This document shows, piece by piece, positions 52,924 to 61,900 of a stretch of DNA of 64,000 nt; within the stretch, counting starts at the first letter, position 1, and every line of letters starts with the position of its first letter. The notes beneath the pieces were generated by a model, which searched no databases, was not told where the DNA came from, and saw only the letters and a list, made by a program, of their open reading frames with translations. The stretch is from UTCHB3 sp964625575. Lineage in GTDB: Bacteria > Bacteroidota > Ignavibacteria > Ignavibacteriales > Ignavibacteriaceae. The position numbers were made by a program, and so were the translations under genes. The DNA is taken from contig CAZVBQ010000003.1 of the NCBI GenBank assembly GCA_964625575.1, positions 124,001 through 188,000 on the forward strand, written 5' to 3'.

Positions 52924-53865
52924 CTATTTTACGAATTCCAACACTGCCTTTGTGAATTCGGCCGGCTTTTCAATTATAAGCATGTGCCCGCACTCATCGA
53001 TCTCAACCAGCTTGCTGTTCGCGATCTTCGCGGCACCTGACTTGAAAATATCAGCCGGGAAGCCCGGATTCAGATAGGGATTTGGAATCAATCCATCCTG
53101 TTTTCCATAGACAATAAGAGTCGGCACCTTAATACCTTGAATCCTGTTCCAGGTTGGTTCATCAAGCATCGCACCAACACATTTAAGCACGGCATAAGTG
53201 AACTCTTTCATATCTTTCGCCTTGGCGTTTCGGGCACGTTCTTCTACCATCCACTCCCATTTGTCATCCCAGGTGTAGAAATTACCTGTCAGGTTTCTTC
53301 TTATTCCGTCTTCGGGATTCAAACGTACACCTTTTGGTGTAAGAGCGTTTCTGAGCCACTCCCCTTCACCGTACTGGAATCTTTCAAATCCTGCCGGGGC
53401 CGCAAGAACAATGTTCTTGATCAACTCAGGATACTTTAGGGCGAAGATTATCGATATCTGTCCTCCCATCGAGTGACCAACGAGTGTGACATTTTTAAGT
53501 TTTAAAGTTTCGATCATCTTTTTGATGGTTTCGGCATAAAAACTCAAGGTATATGGGTAGTCTCCTTTTTGTGACTTGCCGTAACCGGGAAGATCAACCA
53601 CGATAACGCGGTTATTTTTAGCAAGTTCCGGGGCTACATATCGCCAAAACCCGGCATTGCTGGCGAGTCCATGAATCAATATCATGGTGTTCTCACCGGA
53701 GCCGAGGTCAGCGTAAGCCACTGATGGATTCTCAAGCACTGTTTTAGTCGGGTAGCTGTAATCAACGTCCTGAAACTCGAGAGCCGGGGCATCCGCATAT
53801 CTGAAACCGGAACATCCTGAGAAGAGGATCAGAGCCGTTAACGCAATTGCATAAATTCTTTTCAT
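52924..53865 (-). CDS. Alpha/beta hydrolase lipoprotein
   Basis: 313 residues with lipobox FSGC (Cys18), so anchored in the envelope. Catalytic Ser132 in LVGHSMGGQISI, an Asp in VYGKQDGLIPNPY and the His in IDECGHMLIIEKP. An extracytoplasmic esterase/lipase-like enzyme is inferred. The ATG has an excellent AAGGAGGAT site and the gene follows the barrel protein by 11 nt. With its cytoplasmic paralogue it could act on one substrate on the two sides of the inner membrane. Confidence 0.9.
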   Translation of the reverse strand: MKRIYAIALTALILFSGCSGFRYADAPALEFQDVDYSYPTKTVLENPSVAYADLGSGENTMILIHGLASNAGFWRYVAPELAKNNRVIVVDLPGYGKSQKGDYPYTLSFYAETIKKMIETLKLKNVTLVGHSMGGQISIIFALKYPELIKNIVLAAPAGFERFQYGEGEWLRNALTPKGVRLNPEDGIRRNLTGNFYTWDDKWEWMVEERARNAKAKDMKEFTYAVLKCVGAMLDEPTWNRIQGIKVPTLIVYGKQDGLIPNPYLNPGFPADIFKSGAAKIANSKLVEIDECGHMLIIEKPAEFTKAVLEFVK

Positions 53866-53876
53866 CGTATCCTCCT

Positions 53877-55418
53877 TTAGAACATCATCCAGCTAAGCGT
53901 TGTAAAAAATGTCCATGGATCTTTTGGTTTCTCTCCGGTGTAGGTTGAGAGAGGTGAATCGTAGAAATCACCCGTCATCATGTAAGCGGCGTGAACACCG
54001 AGGGTAAGAAAAACTTTCAGATTATACTTCATTTCAAAGTTTACTTCACTTCCGATGAAATTTCCCCCGCCTTTCAGACTGTTGTTTGAGAGCGCGGCGG
54101 CAAATCCGAGCTTCGCGTACATCCTGTTCGGGATGAAATCCTTCGATATGTTGAGGAAACCGGCTGTGACACCGAGCCCCATGTTTGAAATGTCATGAAC
54201 TGCTGAATAATATCTGTTGACCACTTGCGGGTCAGGAAAGAGCAAAAAGGCTCTGTGATTGCTATAGATTCCGACGGGTGAACCGTAAACGTTTCCGGTG
54301 ATGACGGAATTAAGTGTACCGTCACTCACGCCATTGTTGTCGCCTGAAGTAAAAAGACCTTCAAGGCTGATCTTGTCGTTCGAGGTCATTCCGTATTTAT
54401 ACTGTACCGAGGCGTTGGCGGCGATACCAAAAATATCCGCGGCCTTGCCGGTTGAAGCACCCACGGTATCAAGAATACCGATGTTTGCCATTACAAATCC
54501 ATCGATCCACCAGCGCGACGCAAGGAAATCACGGTTATAGGCAAAGTTGCCACCGATCCAGCCAATGTGGCCTTCATATTTCTGGTTCACACCGGGGAAT
54601 CTGACGCGCGTGGCTCCGTTATAGTCGGCGAGCTGGCTCGTAAGCCCCTGACCGAGAATCGAAATACCACTACCGCCTTTTCCTTTGTCATAAACATACC
54701 AGGCATCGATTCCGGCTTCCATAGTGGGGGACGGTCTCCACATGAAATCGGCCATCCAAAGTATTACATCATCATCAAGTTTGATCTCATTTTCCCAAAG
54801 CTGGTACATACCGAGTTTCAGTTTGCTTCCGGATGAGAAATCAATATAGGAACTGATACCGGTGCCTTGAGTGCCCCAGTATGAAAGTTTGTAGGCGCTG
54901 CTCTGAAACAACCCGAGAGCGTTAACGTTTGGATCCCTGGGCCCATCAAAGATGCGTTGCATACCGATAACAAAGTTATAGTTGGCATCTTCGGGTCTGA
55001 GTTCCACGTTTGCCATCAATGTCTGCAAGTTGATCTGCCCGCCGTTGATAGCGCCGCCGCGGTTGTTCCCCACGCCGTATGCTTGATCACCCCAGGTATA
55101 GTCGATCTTAAAAAGACCGCGAAATGTTGCAAAATCATCAAGGATCTGGGGTTTGTAGATGAACATTGGTACAAACCTCTGTTCGAAGTACCAAGTGGTC
55201 TGAGGAACAGTAAAAGTTGAGTTCTGACCGAAAAGACGGCCAATAACCTGTCCCTGAAGAACATCGTTGGTGGGAGTCACGTTACCGGACGTCATTCTGG
55301 TGAATGAGTAACCGATAAACTGGAACTCGCGGGGGGGCTTTTCTTCGAGCCGTGTATCCTGAGCAAAAACCGCAACAGGTAGCGCGACAGCAAGAATGAA
55401 GAGTTTTAATAGTTTCAT
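53877..55418 (-). CDS. Outer-membrane beta-barrel protein (porin-like)
   Basis: 513 residues with signal peptide MKLLKLFILAVALPVAVFAQ. Strand-like alternation of aromatic residues and a C-terminal WTFFTTLSWMMF with terminal Phe, the usual outer-membrane barrel signal. The internal pattern (YFEQRFVPMFIYKPQ, FKIDYTWGDQAYGVG) resembles alginate-export-type porins but I cannot assign the family firmly. In an operon with hydrolases, a symporter and an acyl-CoA ligase, uptake of a hydrophobic or carboxylate substrate is plausible. The GGAGGATCA site is directly preceded by the hairpin at 55431-55491. Confidence 0.8.
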   Translation of the reverse strand: MKLLKLFILAVALPVAVFAQDTRLEEKPPREFQFIGYSFTRMTSGNVTPTNDVLQGQVIGRLFGQNSTFTVPQTTWYFEQRFVPMFIYKPQILDDFATFRGLFKIDYTWGDQAYGVGNNRGGAINGGQINLQTLMANVELRPEDANYNFVIGMQRIFDGPRDPNVNALGLFQSSAYKLSYWGTQGTGISSYIDFSSGSKLKLGMYQLWENEIKLDDDVILWMADFMWRPSPTMEAGIDAWYVYDKGKGGSGISILGQGLTSQLADYNGATRVRFPGVNQKYEGHIGWIGGNFAYNRDFLASRWWIDGFVMANIGILDTVGASTGKAADIFGIAANASVQYKYGMTSNDKISLEGLFTSGDNNGVSDGTLNSVITGNVYGSPVGIYSNHRAFLLFPDPQVVNRYYSAVHDISNMGLGVTAGFLNISKDFIPNRMYAKLGFAAALSNNSLKGGGNFIGSEVNFEMKYNLKVFLTLGVHAAYMMTGDFYDSPLSTYTGEKPKDPWTFFTTLSWMMF

Positions 55419-55430
55419 TGATCCTCCAAA

Positions 55431-55491
55431 AAACCGGTCAACGGGCAGACCGCGCCCTCTTCGCGTCGGCCAACCCGTTCAACCCCGGTTT
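55431..55491 (-). terminator. Terminator/attenuator-like hairpin just before the barrel protein gene
   Basis: Outer arms AAACCGG (55431-55437) and CCGGTTT (55485-55491), inner arms ACGGG (55441-55445) and CCCGT (55473-55477). Read on the minus strand the structure ends in a run of six T and then the GGAGGATC ribosome site of the next gene. It may reduce read-through from the upstream lipoprotein gene. Confidence 0.6.
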
Positions 55492-55500
55492 AAAGTGTGT

Positions 55501-56433
55501 TTAGTTCTTCACGTATTTCTGAATCCAGGTAACACCAAGGGCAAAGCCATTGTATTTGGTGCTTCCAAAACCTTCCGCCGCGGTGGGGGCTGTGAAGCCC
55601 TGAATGGCAGGAGTGGTCTGGATAACTTCATACCACATGCCGGAAGTGTTGACTCTGTAGATACCGGTTGAGGTAAGCGCAGCGGGAACTGTCTGATTCA
55701 AGGTGATCTCTCTGATCGAGGTGTTATCTACAACTCTTGAAGTATAGGTACCTTCAAAAGTCACCTGCACGTTGCTTGAGTCGGTTGAGATCACTTTATA
55801 TGTACCGTTCGCGTTGAAAGTTGCGTCGATTCTTTTTGTTTTCGAAACAGATTTGAGACCGGGTGCAACGTTCGCGCCTTCAGAAAGCCATGTACCAACG
55901 AGTGGCTCAGTGGCCGGATTCTGTGGGACATACTTCTGGATCCAGGTAGCGCCAAGAGCGATGCCGTTATATTTGGTCGAACCAAATCCTTCAGCGGCTG
56001 TAGGTGCAGTGAAACCCTGAATTGCAGGGTTGGTCTGGATGATCTCATAGGTCATGTAACCTTTAGCGTCAACCTGAAATATACCTGACGAAGTGAGGGC
56101 AGCCGGAACTGACTGATTAAGAACGATGCTCTTAATTGTGGTTCCTGAATTTTCAGTGTAGCTCCATGTACCTTCAAATGTAACAGATACGTTCGAGCTA
56201 TCGGTTGAAACAACCTTGTAAGTTTTGTTTGAGTTGAAGGTTGCAACCACTTTTTTGGTTTTTGATACCGAGGCGAGACCAGGGGCAACATCGCTGCCTT
56301 CAGATACCCATGTTCCAACGAGGGGATCTGCTGCAGGTGTTGGTGGTTCTACAGGGTTATCATCTTTTTTACAGCCGGATAAAAACAGTACGACTGCAAG
56401 CATGAGAATGGATACAGAAAAAAGCTTCTTCAT
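55501..56433 (-). CDS. Lipoprotein with two tandem lipocalin-like repeats
   Basis: 310 residues, lipobox LSGC (Cys21). Two ~130-residue repeats (~36-170 and ~177-310) each start PLVGTW[VL]SEG and end WIQKYV, sharing long identical blocks such as GFTAPTAAEGFGSTKYNG and STDSSNV. The opening LVGTW is typical of lipocalin-like (DUF5004/DUF4923-style) domains that bind small hydrophobic ligands. The high identity points to a recent duplication. Operon neighbour of the acyl-CoA ligase (22 nt) and the barrel protein. Ligand binding is inference. Confidence 0.82.
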   Translation of the reverse strand: MKKLFSVSILMLAVVLFLSGCKKDDNPVEPPTPAADPLVGTWVSEGSDVAPGLASVSKTKKVVATFNSNKTYKVVSTDSSNVSVTFEGTWSYTENSGTTIKSIVLNQSVPAALTSSGIFQVDAKGYMTYEIIQTNPAIQGFTAPTAAEGFGSTKYNGIALGATWIQKYVPQNPATEPLVGTWLSEGANVAPGLKSVSKTKRIDATFNANGTYKVISTDSSNVQVTFEGTYTSRVVDNTSIREITLNQTVPAALTSTGIYRVNTSGMWYEVIQTTPAIQGFTAPTAAEGFGSTKYNGFALGVTWIQKYVKN

Positions 56434-56455
56434 CTTTTTTTCTCCCGAAATTAGG

Positions 56456-57982
56456 TTATTGTGTTGATTGTTGATTGTGAATTCTAACCAGTTCCTGCCG
56501 GTTTATCTTTCCTGCCTCATTCTTTGGCAAAGTGTCGAGCAGGACCACACTTTTAGGAATTTTATATTTTGCCAGTCCCTCCCGGCAATATTTAATTATC
56601 TCATCAGTGGTGAAGACTTGATCCTGATTCAGCACCACGAATGCCTTCCCGGTTTCGCCCCATCTCTCATCCGGAACGCCGATGACGGCACATTCTTTAA
56701 CAGCAGGATGCTGATAGAGATATTTTTCTATTTCTGAAGGATAAACATTTTCACCACCGCTAATATACATGTTCTTCTTTCTGTCTACCACAAAGAAATA
56801 GCCGTCTTTATCTTTAATCAAGATATCACCGGTGTGGAACCACCCGTCAGTTATCGTTTCCGCGGTTTCCTTGGGTTTTCTCCAGTATCCGGCAGTGACC
56901 ACAGGCGACTTAAGCCACAGTTCACCGGGGGTGTCAGGCGGCAGGTCGTTCCCTTTGTCATCCACGATCCTGGCTTCGATGTAGAAATTTGGGTACCCTA
57001 TTGAGCCCTTTTTCCTTATCGCGTCATCCTGATGGAGCGAAAAGCAATTGGGCCCCACTTCCGTAAGACCAAAACCCTGACGGATCGCGATCCCCTTCTC
57101 ATGCCAAATGTTTATGAGCGGGATCGGCATCGGCGCACCGCCAACTATCGCGAAGCGGACACTGCTGAGGTCTGTTGTGGCAAATTTGGATGAATCCGAC
57201 ATCATTTGCAGCATGGTTGGCACGCCGAACAAAAGTGTGGTTTTCTCTTTTTCCATCAACTCGAGTATCAGGTCAGAATCGAACGAGTTAAGAAGCGTGT
57301 GCGAACCACCCACGAATAGAAATGGCGTAAAAAGCACGTTCCAACCACCGGTATGGAAGAATGGAGCGTAACTTTGCGTGTGGTCATTTTCTGTGAGATT
57401 CAGTCGCAGAACCGTGTTTACCGCGTTCCAGAATATCTGTCTGTGCGTAATCATTACACCTTTCGAGAGACCGGTGGTCCCCGCGGTGTAGAGTATCATC
57501 ACGGTATCATCAAACTGAATTCCGGTGTCTCTTTTTGAAGATATTTCACTAACCTCACCGGAAAGGAAGTGCCGCAGGCTTTCAACTGGCATCTTCTTAG
57601 ACACTTTTCCGAGAGTGTTGAGCTTCTTCACTTCTTCCGAAAAACATTCCTCATAAAGAAAGAGCTCAGGCTCCGCGTCGCCTATGAGGGTGTCCAGCTC
57701 CCGGGGTGTGAGCCTGAAATTCAACGGTACAAGAATGGCACCCGTTTTTACACAGGCAACATAAAGCAATATGAACTCAGCCCTGTTTTTTGAATAAATA
57801 CCGATCCGGTCACCTTTTTTCAGACCAATATCCGAGGTTAGATACCCGGCAAGTGCTTCAGCACGCCGGTTGAAATCCTTGTAATTCCACTCAAGTCCGG
57901 TCGAGTACTCTCTCAAAAAGAGTTTGTTTGGCGAGTATTGTGCCCATTTTTCGCACCAGTCTGTTGCTAATGTCCTGTTCAT
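56456..57982 (-). CDS. Acyl-CoA synthetase (AMP-forming)
   Basis: 508 residues, ANL superfamily. P-loop MILYTAGTTGLSKGVMITH, GFGLTEVGPN, WFHTGDILIKDKDGYFFVVDRKKNMYISGGENVYPSEIE and the C-terminal catalytic lysine in NEAGKINRQEL. The sequence is close to medium/long-chain fatty-acid or aryl-acid CoA ligases; the substrate is undecided. Its ATG overlaps the symporter stop by 4 nt (ATGA), suggesting that it activates what the symporter imports. Confidence 0.9.
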   Translation of the reverse strand: MNRTLATDWCEKWAQYSPNKLFLREYSTGLEWNYKDFNRRAEALAGYLTSDIGLKKGDRIGIYSKNRAEFILLYVACVKTGAILVPLNFRLTPRELDTLIGDAEPELFLYEECFSEEVKKLNTLGKVSKKMPVESLRHFLSGEVSEISSKRDTGIQFDDTVMILYTAGTTGLSKGVMITHRQIFWNAVNTVLRLNLTENDHTQSYAPFFHTGGWNVLFTPFLFVGGSHTLLNSFDSDLILELMEKEKTTLLFGVPTMLQMMSDSSKFATTDLSSVRFAIVGGAPMPIPLINIWHEKGIAIRQGFGLTEVGPNCFSLHQDDAIRKKGSIGYPNFYIEARIVDDKGNDLPPDTPGELWLKSPVVTAGYWRKPKETAETITDGWFHTGDILIKDKDGYFFVVDRKKNMYISGGENVYPSEIEKYLYQHPAVKECAVIGVPDERWGETGKAFVVLNQDQVFTTDEIIKYCREGLAKYKIPKSVVLLDTLPKNEAGKINRQELVRIHNQQSTQ

Positions 57983-59487
57983 TTTCGTGATCCTCCCACG
58001 AAGTGAATAACAAGACCGGCAGTTACAGAGAGGATTATCGCCACAGCCGCCGCGACACCCGGGTTCTCACCCGTTGCCACGGTGAAAGGTACCGTTAATT
58101 TCCCGTAGTACATGGCGAAATGTACAACTACAGCCACAATTGAGGAAATAACAGCCGTGCGTGTGGTTACTCCCTTAACGAACATTCCGAAAATAATCGG
58201 TACGAATGCTGCCGAGAAATAGGCATAAACACCGTTCTGCGCGAAAATTGCCACGCTTAGTTTTGGATTTACCAACTGATCGTAAGACATAAGAATGGAA
58301 ACCACAGCGAGCACCGCGATAACAACCTTGTTGATTGTCATCAACTGACCCGGCGTTGCTTCTTTTCGGGCGAATTTATCAAAATAGAGAGGCTTAATCA
58401 GATCCTGGGTTATCGTGGTCGAAAGCGACTGAATAAGTCCCTCAAGTGTTGAGATACCCGCCGAGATCAAACCTAAAACGACGATCAGTGATACAAATAC
58501 AGGAAAAACACTCACAACATAAGCAGGAATGATACCGTCGTTCTTAAGCGGCGCACCGTTTACCATCAGGTCAGGAAACTGAAGTCTGGCATAGAGACCG
58601 GCAAAAACCACAAGAAAGAAGATTGACTGAACAGTTACTCCACTTATCAGATATGATTTTACACCTTTGGGGTCTTTTATCAGGAGAGATTTTGTAATGA
58701 TGTGCGGCTGGCAAACTATCGCGATACCGATGACTATCTGAGCAATGAATATCTCAAAAAAGTCGCGGAACAGAAAACTTGATTCATTGTAAACACCGGT
58801 AAGTTTTGTGTCGATCTTCCCGAGCTTATCCATAAACCCGCCAATTCCATCATTGAAATAGTGATAACCGGAGCCAAGCATAATGAACGCCACCACAAGC
58901 ATTATAATTGCCTGAACTGTGTTGGTGTAAACCATCGAATTGGCACCGCCGAACATCATGTATCCAAAGATAAAGACAACCGTGGCAATGAGTACATAAA
59001 GTTCAGGAACTGCCAGGGTTTGCGCTATTACCTTGGTAAGCCCCACGGCGATGAGGACGATAAAGGTCAAGAGCAAAAGTGAAAGGAACGCGAAAAAGAG
59101 TTCGTACCCCTTGCTTTCATACCGTTTACCCATCCACTGCGCGAGTGTGCCGGCTTTAACGGATGAACCGAATTTTCTGAACCCGATGGTAAGCACGACA
59201 AGTGAAACCATCGCCGCTGCCGGATAAACCAGTCCATATGAAATGAACGCGCTTATGCCGAAATTGGCGACAAGCCCCGGGTTTATCACAAATGTCGCGG
59301 CACTCGTCATCGACGCGGCAAGCGCGAAACCGATGGTCCACGGTGGGAATTTAACGTTTCCCACTGTGTAATCGTCGATCGTCTTTACTTTTAACGCTCC
59401 TCTGATCACAAAAAAAAGTGTGACGGCAACATAGACCGCCATCAACACCCAACCCGCGATAATCAGATCTTCGGAAGTTGATCCCAT
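57979..59487 (-). CDS. Sodium:solute symporter (SSS family)
   Basis: 502 residues with about 13 membrane helices. It starts with the SSS pattern DYTVGNVKFPPWTIGFALAASMTSAATF and contains GGANSMVYTNTVQAIIML and GISTLEGLIQSLSTTI, close to the Na+ site. The nearest functional groups are PanF- and ActP-like carboxylate transporters (inference). AAGGAT precedes the ATG at 59487. Third gene in the SDR/KAS III operon and translationally coupled to the acyl-CoA ligase. Confidence 0.9.
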   Translation of the reverse strand: MGSTSEDLIIAGWVLMAVYVAVTLFFVIRGALKVKTIDDYTVGNVKFPPWTIGFALAASMTSAATFVINPGLVANFGISAFISYGLVYPAAAMVSLVVLTIGFRKFGSSVKAGTLAQWMGKRYESKGYELFFAFLSLLLLTFIVLIAVGLTKVIAQTLAVPELYVLIATVVFIFGYMMFGGANSMVYTNTVQAIIMLVVAFIMLGSGYHYFNDGIGGFMDKLGKIDTKLTGVYNESSFLFRDFFEIFIAQIVIGIAIVCQPHIITKSLLIKDPKGVKSYLISGVTVQSIFFLVVFAGLYARLQFPDLMVNGAPLKNDGIIPAYVVSVFPVFVSLIVVLGLISAGISTLEGLIQSLSTTITQDLIKPLYFDKFARKEATPGQLMTINKVVIAVLAVVSILMSYDQLVNPKLSVAIFAQNGVYAYFSAAFVPIIFGMFVKGVTTRTAVISSIVAVVVHFAMYYGKLTVPFTVATGENPGVAAAVAIILSVTAGLVIHFVGGSRK

Positions 59488-59503
59488 ATTTATCCTTCCT
59501 TCT

Positions 59504-60490
59504 CTAATACTTCACTAATGCGGAGGCGAAAGCGAGTCCGCCGCCTGATCCAACAAACATAAGGTAATCACCTCTCTTTATCCTGCCTCCTTTGTAAGCT
59601 TCATTCAAAGCCATCGGGATGCAGGCTGATCCGGTGTACCCGTAAGTAGACATTATTACTTCACCCTTTTCACGGTCAATACCAAGATTGTCAAGGGTCT
59701 GCCAGATAGAGTTGATGTTTATCTGTGTAAAGAAATATCTGCCGACCTGCTCCGGAGTGATCCCCTCTTTTTCACAAGCGGTTCTCACCATTTTGGTCCA
59801 GATCTCAGGATTCAATTCCTTTGGAAATTTCTTGACGAACTTTAACAGATGGTCATTTTTCTCAACGACTTCTCTCGTAACCGGTATTCTGGTACCTCCG
59901 GCATAAATGCCCATCCATTCGTTGTACTGTCCTTCGGTATAAAGTTCACCGTTGAGGAAACCGTCTCCGGCTTCAGAAGGTGAAAGAACAACCGCGCCAG
60001 CGCCATCAGCAAAAAGTGTTACTGTTTTCTTGTCGTGAAGATCAAGAAATTTGCTCATGTTGTAGGCACCAATAACAAGGACATTCTGCATCGATTCATC
60101 ACCCGCGATGAATTTTGAGGCGGTGTTAAGCGCGGTCACGAATCCGGCGCAGGCCGTGTTAATATCGAATGTTCCGGCTTTTACCGCGCCGATCCGGTGT
60201 TGCACTATTGACGAGGTCGATGGCGAGACGAATTCGGGTGTGTCAGTGGCAAGAATAATCAGATTCAGATCGGCAGGTGTGATTCCGGCATCAGCTATAG
60301 CCGCGAGCGCGGCTTTTTCGCTGAGATCAGCGGTTGATTCACCTTCGGTGGTCCATCTTCTCTCTCTGATCGTCAGATTCTCACGAAGCCAAGTATCAAC
60401 ATCTTCACCGAGCACTTCGTTAAAGAAACTGTTTGGAACAACTTTTTCAGGCGCGTAAGCACCAATTCCTGTAATTTTAGCTCTTCTCAT
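59504..60490 (-). CDS. KAS III-like (FabH-family) protein lacking the usual His and Asn
   Basis: 328 residues from the ATG at 60490 (GGTGG upstream; a GTG two codons earlier is possible). The thiolase fold is complete, with nucleophile Cys114 in NTACAGFVTAL and C-terminal FVGSGGGLAFASALVKY. Compared with E. coli FabH, the His of PHQAN is Thr255 (FFTQININSI) and the Asn of HGNTSAAS is Tyr285 (YGYTGSAC). A normal decarboxylating Claisen condensation is therefore unlikely; acyl transfer or non-decarboxylating condensation is possible. Thirteen nt downstream of a FabG-like SDR and 16 nt upstream of the symporter. Not the housekeeping fabH, which usually sits with plsX. Confidence 0.88.
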   Translation of the reverse strand: MRRAKITGIGAYAPEKVVPNSFFNEVLGEDVDTWLRENLTIRERRWTTEGESTADLSEKAALAAIADAGITPADLNLIILATDTPEFVSPSTSSIVQHRIGAVKAGTFDINTACAGFVTALNTASKFIAGDESMQNVLVIGAYNMSKFLDLHDKKTVTLFADGAGAVVLSPSEAGDGFLNGELYTEGQYNEWMGIYAGGTRIPVTREVVEKNDHLLKFVKKFPKELNPEIWTKMVRTACEKEGITPEQVGRYFFTQININSIWQTLDNLGIDREKGEVIMSTYGYTGSACIPMALNEAYKGGRIKRGDYLMFVGSGGGLAFASALVKY

Positions 60491-60500
60491 TACCACCCGC

Positions 60501-61244
60501 CTACATTACTAAACCGCCATCCACACTGAGGACGGTTCCGTTAACGAAGTTCGACTCATCGGAAGCGAGGAAGAGGTACGCGTTCGCTATATCTTCAGGG
60601 GCTCCGAGTCTGCCGAGTGGTGTTTTCTCAACGAGCATGTTTATTACTTTTTCAGGGATCGTACCCACCATTTCAGTGGCAATGAATCCGGGAGCAACCG
60701 CGTTAACACATATCCCTTTTCTGCCCAGTTCCCTTGCCCAGACTTTTGTCATCCCAATAACTCCCGATTTCGTGGCGACATAATTGGTCTGACCGAAATT
60801 GCCATAGAGCCCTACAACGGAGGAGGTGTTGATGATCTTGCCGCGTCCTCTTTCAACCATATAATTCATAACTGCCTTTGTGCAGTTGAAAACACCTGTA
60901 AGGTTTACATCAATAACCTGTTTCCATTGTTCCGCGGTCATCTTCGCGAGACTCGCGTCGCGAGTGATACCGGCATTATTAACAAGGATATCCGCGCCGC
61001 CAAGAGCCTCAATTGTTTTTTGAGCGGCTTCGGTGGTCGAATTCAGATCGGTAACGTCAACTTTAACGAAAAATGCCTTTTTGCCGGCATCGGTAAGTTC
61101 CTTTACGGTGGCGTTCCCGAGCTCTTCGTTAACGTCCCATATTGCAACCGCGGCACCTTCTTCAGCAAATTTTTTAACGGCAGCTTTCCCGATCCCGCGG
61201 GCACCACCGGTTACTATAGCTACTCTACCTTCTAATCTGTTCAT
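60501..61244 (-). CDS. FabG-like short-chain dehydrogenase/reductase
   Basis: 247 residues. Cofactor loop TGGARGIGKA, NNAG at 89-92, catalytic Ser141/142 (NTSSVVG), Tyr155 and Lys159 (NYVATKSG), and C-terminal GTVLSVDGGLVM. Closest in pattern to 3-oxoacyl-ACP or 3-oxoacyl-CoA reductases. It has Asp in AIWDVNE after beta-2, which favours NADH over NADPH and fits a catabolic or CoA-linked role. First gene of the operon; operator-like site A lies ~100 bp upstream. Confidence 0.92.
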   Translation of the reverse strand: MNRLEGRVAIVTGGARGIGKAAVKKFAEEGAAVAIWDVNEELGNATVKELTDAGKKAFFVKVDVTDLNSTTEAAQKTIEALGGADILVNNAGITRDASLAKMTAEQWKQVIDVNLTGVFNCTKAVMNYMVERGRGKIINTSSVVGLYGNFGQTNYVATKSGVIGMTKVWARELGRKGICVNAVAPGFIATEMVGTIPEKVINMLVEKTPLGRLGAPEDIANAYLFLASDESNFVNGTVLSVDGGLVM

Positions 61245-61341
61245 TTATTTGATCTCCAAATTAAATTCTTCAAAAAATATCACCCCCGGTATCCTGTTCC
61301 CTGTTTCATGAACAATCAACCAAACACAAATATTTTTATCG

Positions 61342-61364
61342 TTTCAAAATTTTAAAACGTTTAA
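61342..61364. promoter_or_regulatory. Operator-like site A upstream of the SDR/KAS III operon
   Basis: Near-palindrome beginning TTTCAAAA and running through AAAACG to TTAA, 23 bp. It matches site B (61901-61923) at 20 of 23 positions. It lies between the regulator stop (61399) and the operon ATG (61244). Confidence 0.65.
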
Positions 61365-61398
61365 GGAAAAATAATACTTCTTTCAAGACCAAGCACGG

Positions 61399-61887
61399 TC
61401 AGGAGTATATTTTCCTTCTTTCTTCTTCCCACTCATTCTGAAAGTTTGTGAAGTGTACCTCCATCAGGTGGTAGAACTTCTCCATTTCCTCAATTCTTTT
61501 TCGTGTAAGATCGCCTTTGTCAAATCCGGCATTATCCGCCATGTCGTTCAATATTCCGGCAATGCGGGTATTGTTTCTGATCAGCGAAAAATTGTTCAAA
61601 AAAGCATTCTCAAAGATTTCAGGCTCTATCTCATAATAGTCTTTCCTGTTATTTTCCGTGAACCATGCTTTTCTGATAAGTTTTTTATCCCTCAATCTCC
61701 GGAGGATCTGACTGACAGGTCCCTTGCTCCTGCCCAATTCCTCACAGATTTCATCCAGTGAAACAGGTTGCGGGCTGAATATCAAAAGCGCCACTATGTG
61801 CCCCATCAATTTGTTCAGTCCGAAGGCTTTGTAGGCTTCGCCGAACCGGCTGATCATCTCTGTTTTTATCTGGTCTTTGTTTGTCAT
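61399..61887 (-). CDS. GbsR/MarR-type transcriptional regulator
   Basis: 162 residues with a winged helix-turn-helix: LMGHIVALLIFSPQPVSLDEICEELGRSKGPVSQILRRLRDKKLIRKAW. The SLDEICEELGRSKGPVSQ helix pair and the FGLNKLMGHI lead-in fit the GbsR subgroup. The C-terminal helices would form the dimer. It is on the same strand as, and 154 bp upstream of, the SDR operon. The same 23-bp motif stands before both, so local and self-regulation is inferred; the ligand may be the acyl compound handled by the operon. Confidence 0.85.
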   Translation of the reverse strand: MTNKDQIKTEMISRFGEAYKAFGLNKLMGHIVALLIFSPQPVSLDEICEELGRSKGPVSQILRRLRDKKLIRKAWFTENNRKDYYEIEPEIFENAFLNNFSLIRNNTRIAGILNDMADNAGFDKGDLTRKRIEEMEKFYHLMEVHFTNFQNEWEEERRKIYS

Positions 61888-61900
61888 AAGGTTTTTAACA

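Noticed and set aside
59504..60490. Annotation as housekeeping fabH
   Set aside because: Catalytic His and Asn are replaced and the gene is in a transport/ligase operon, not near plsX or fabD.
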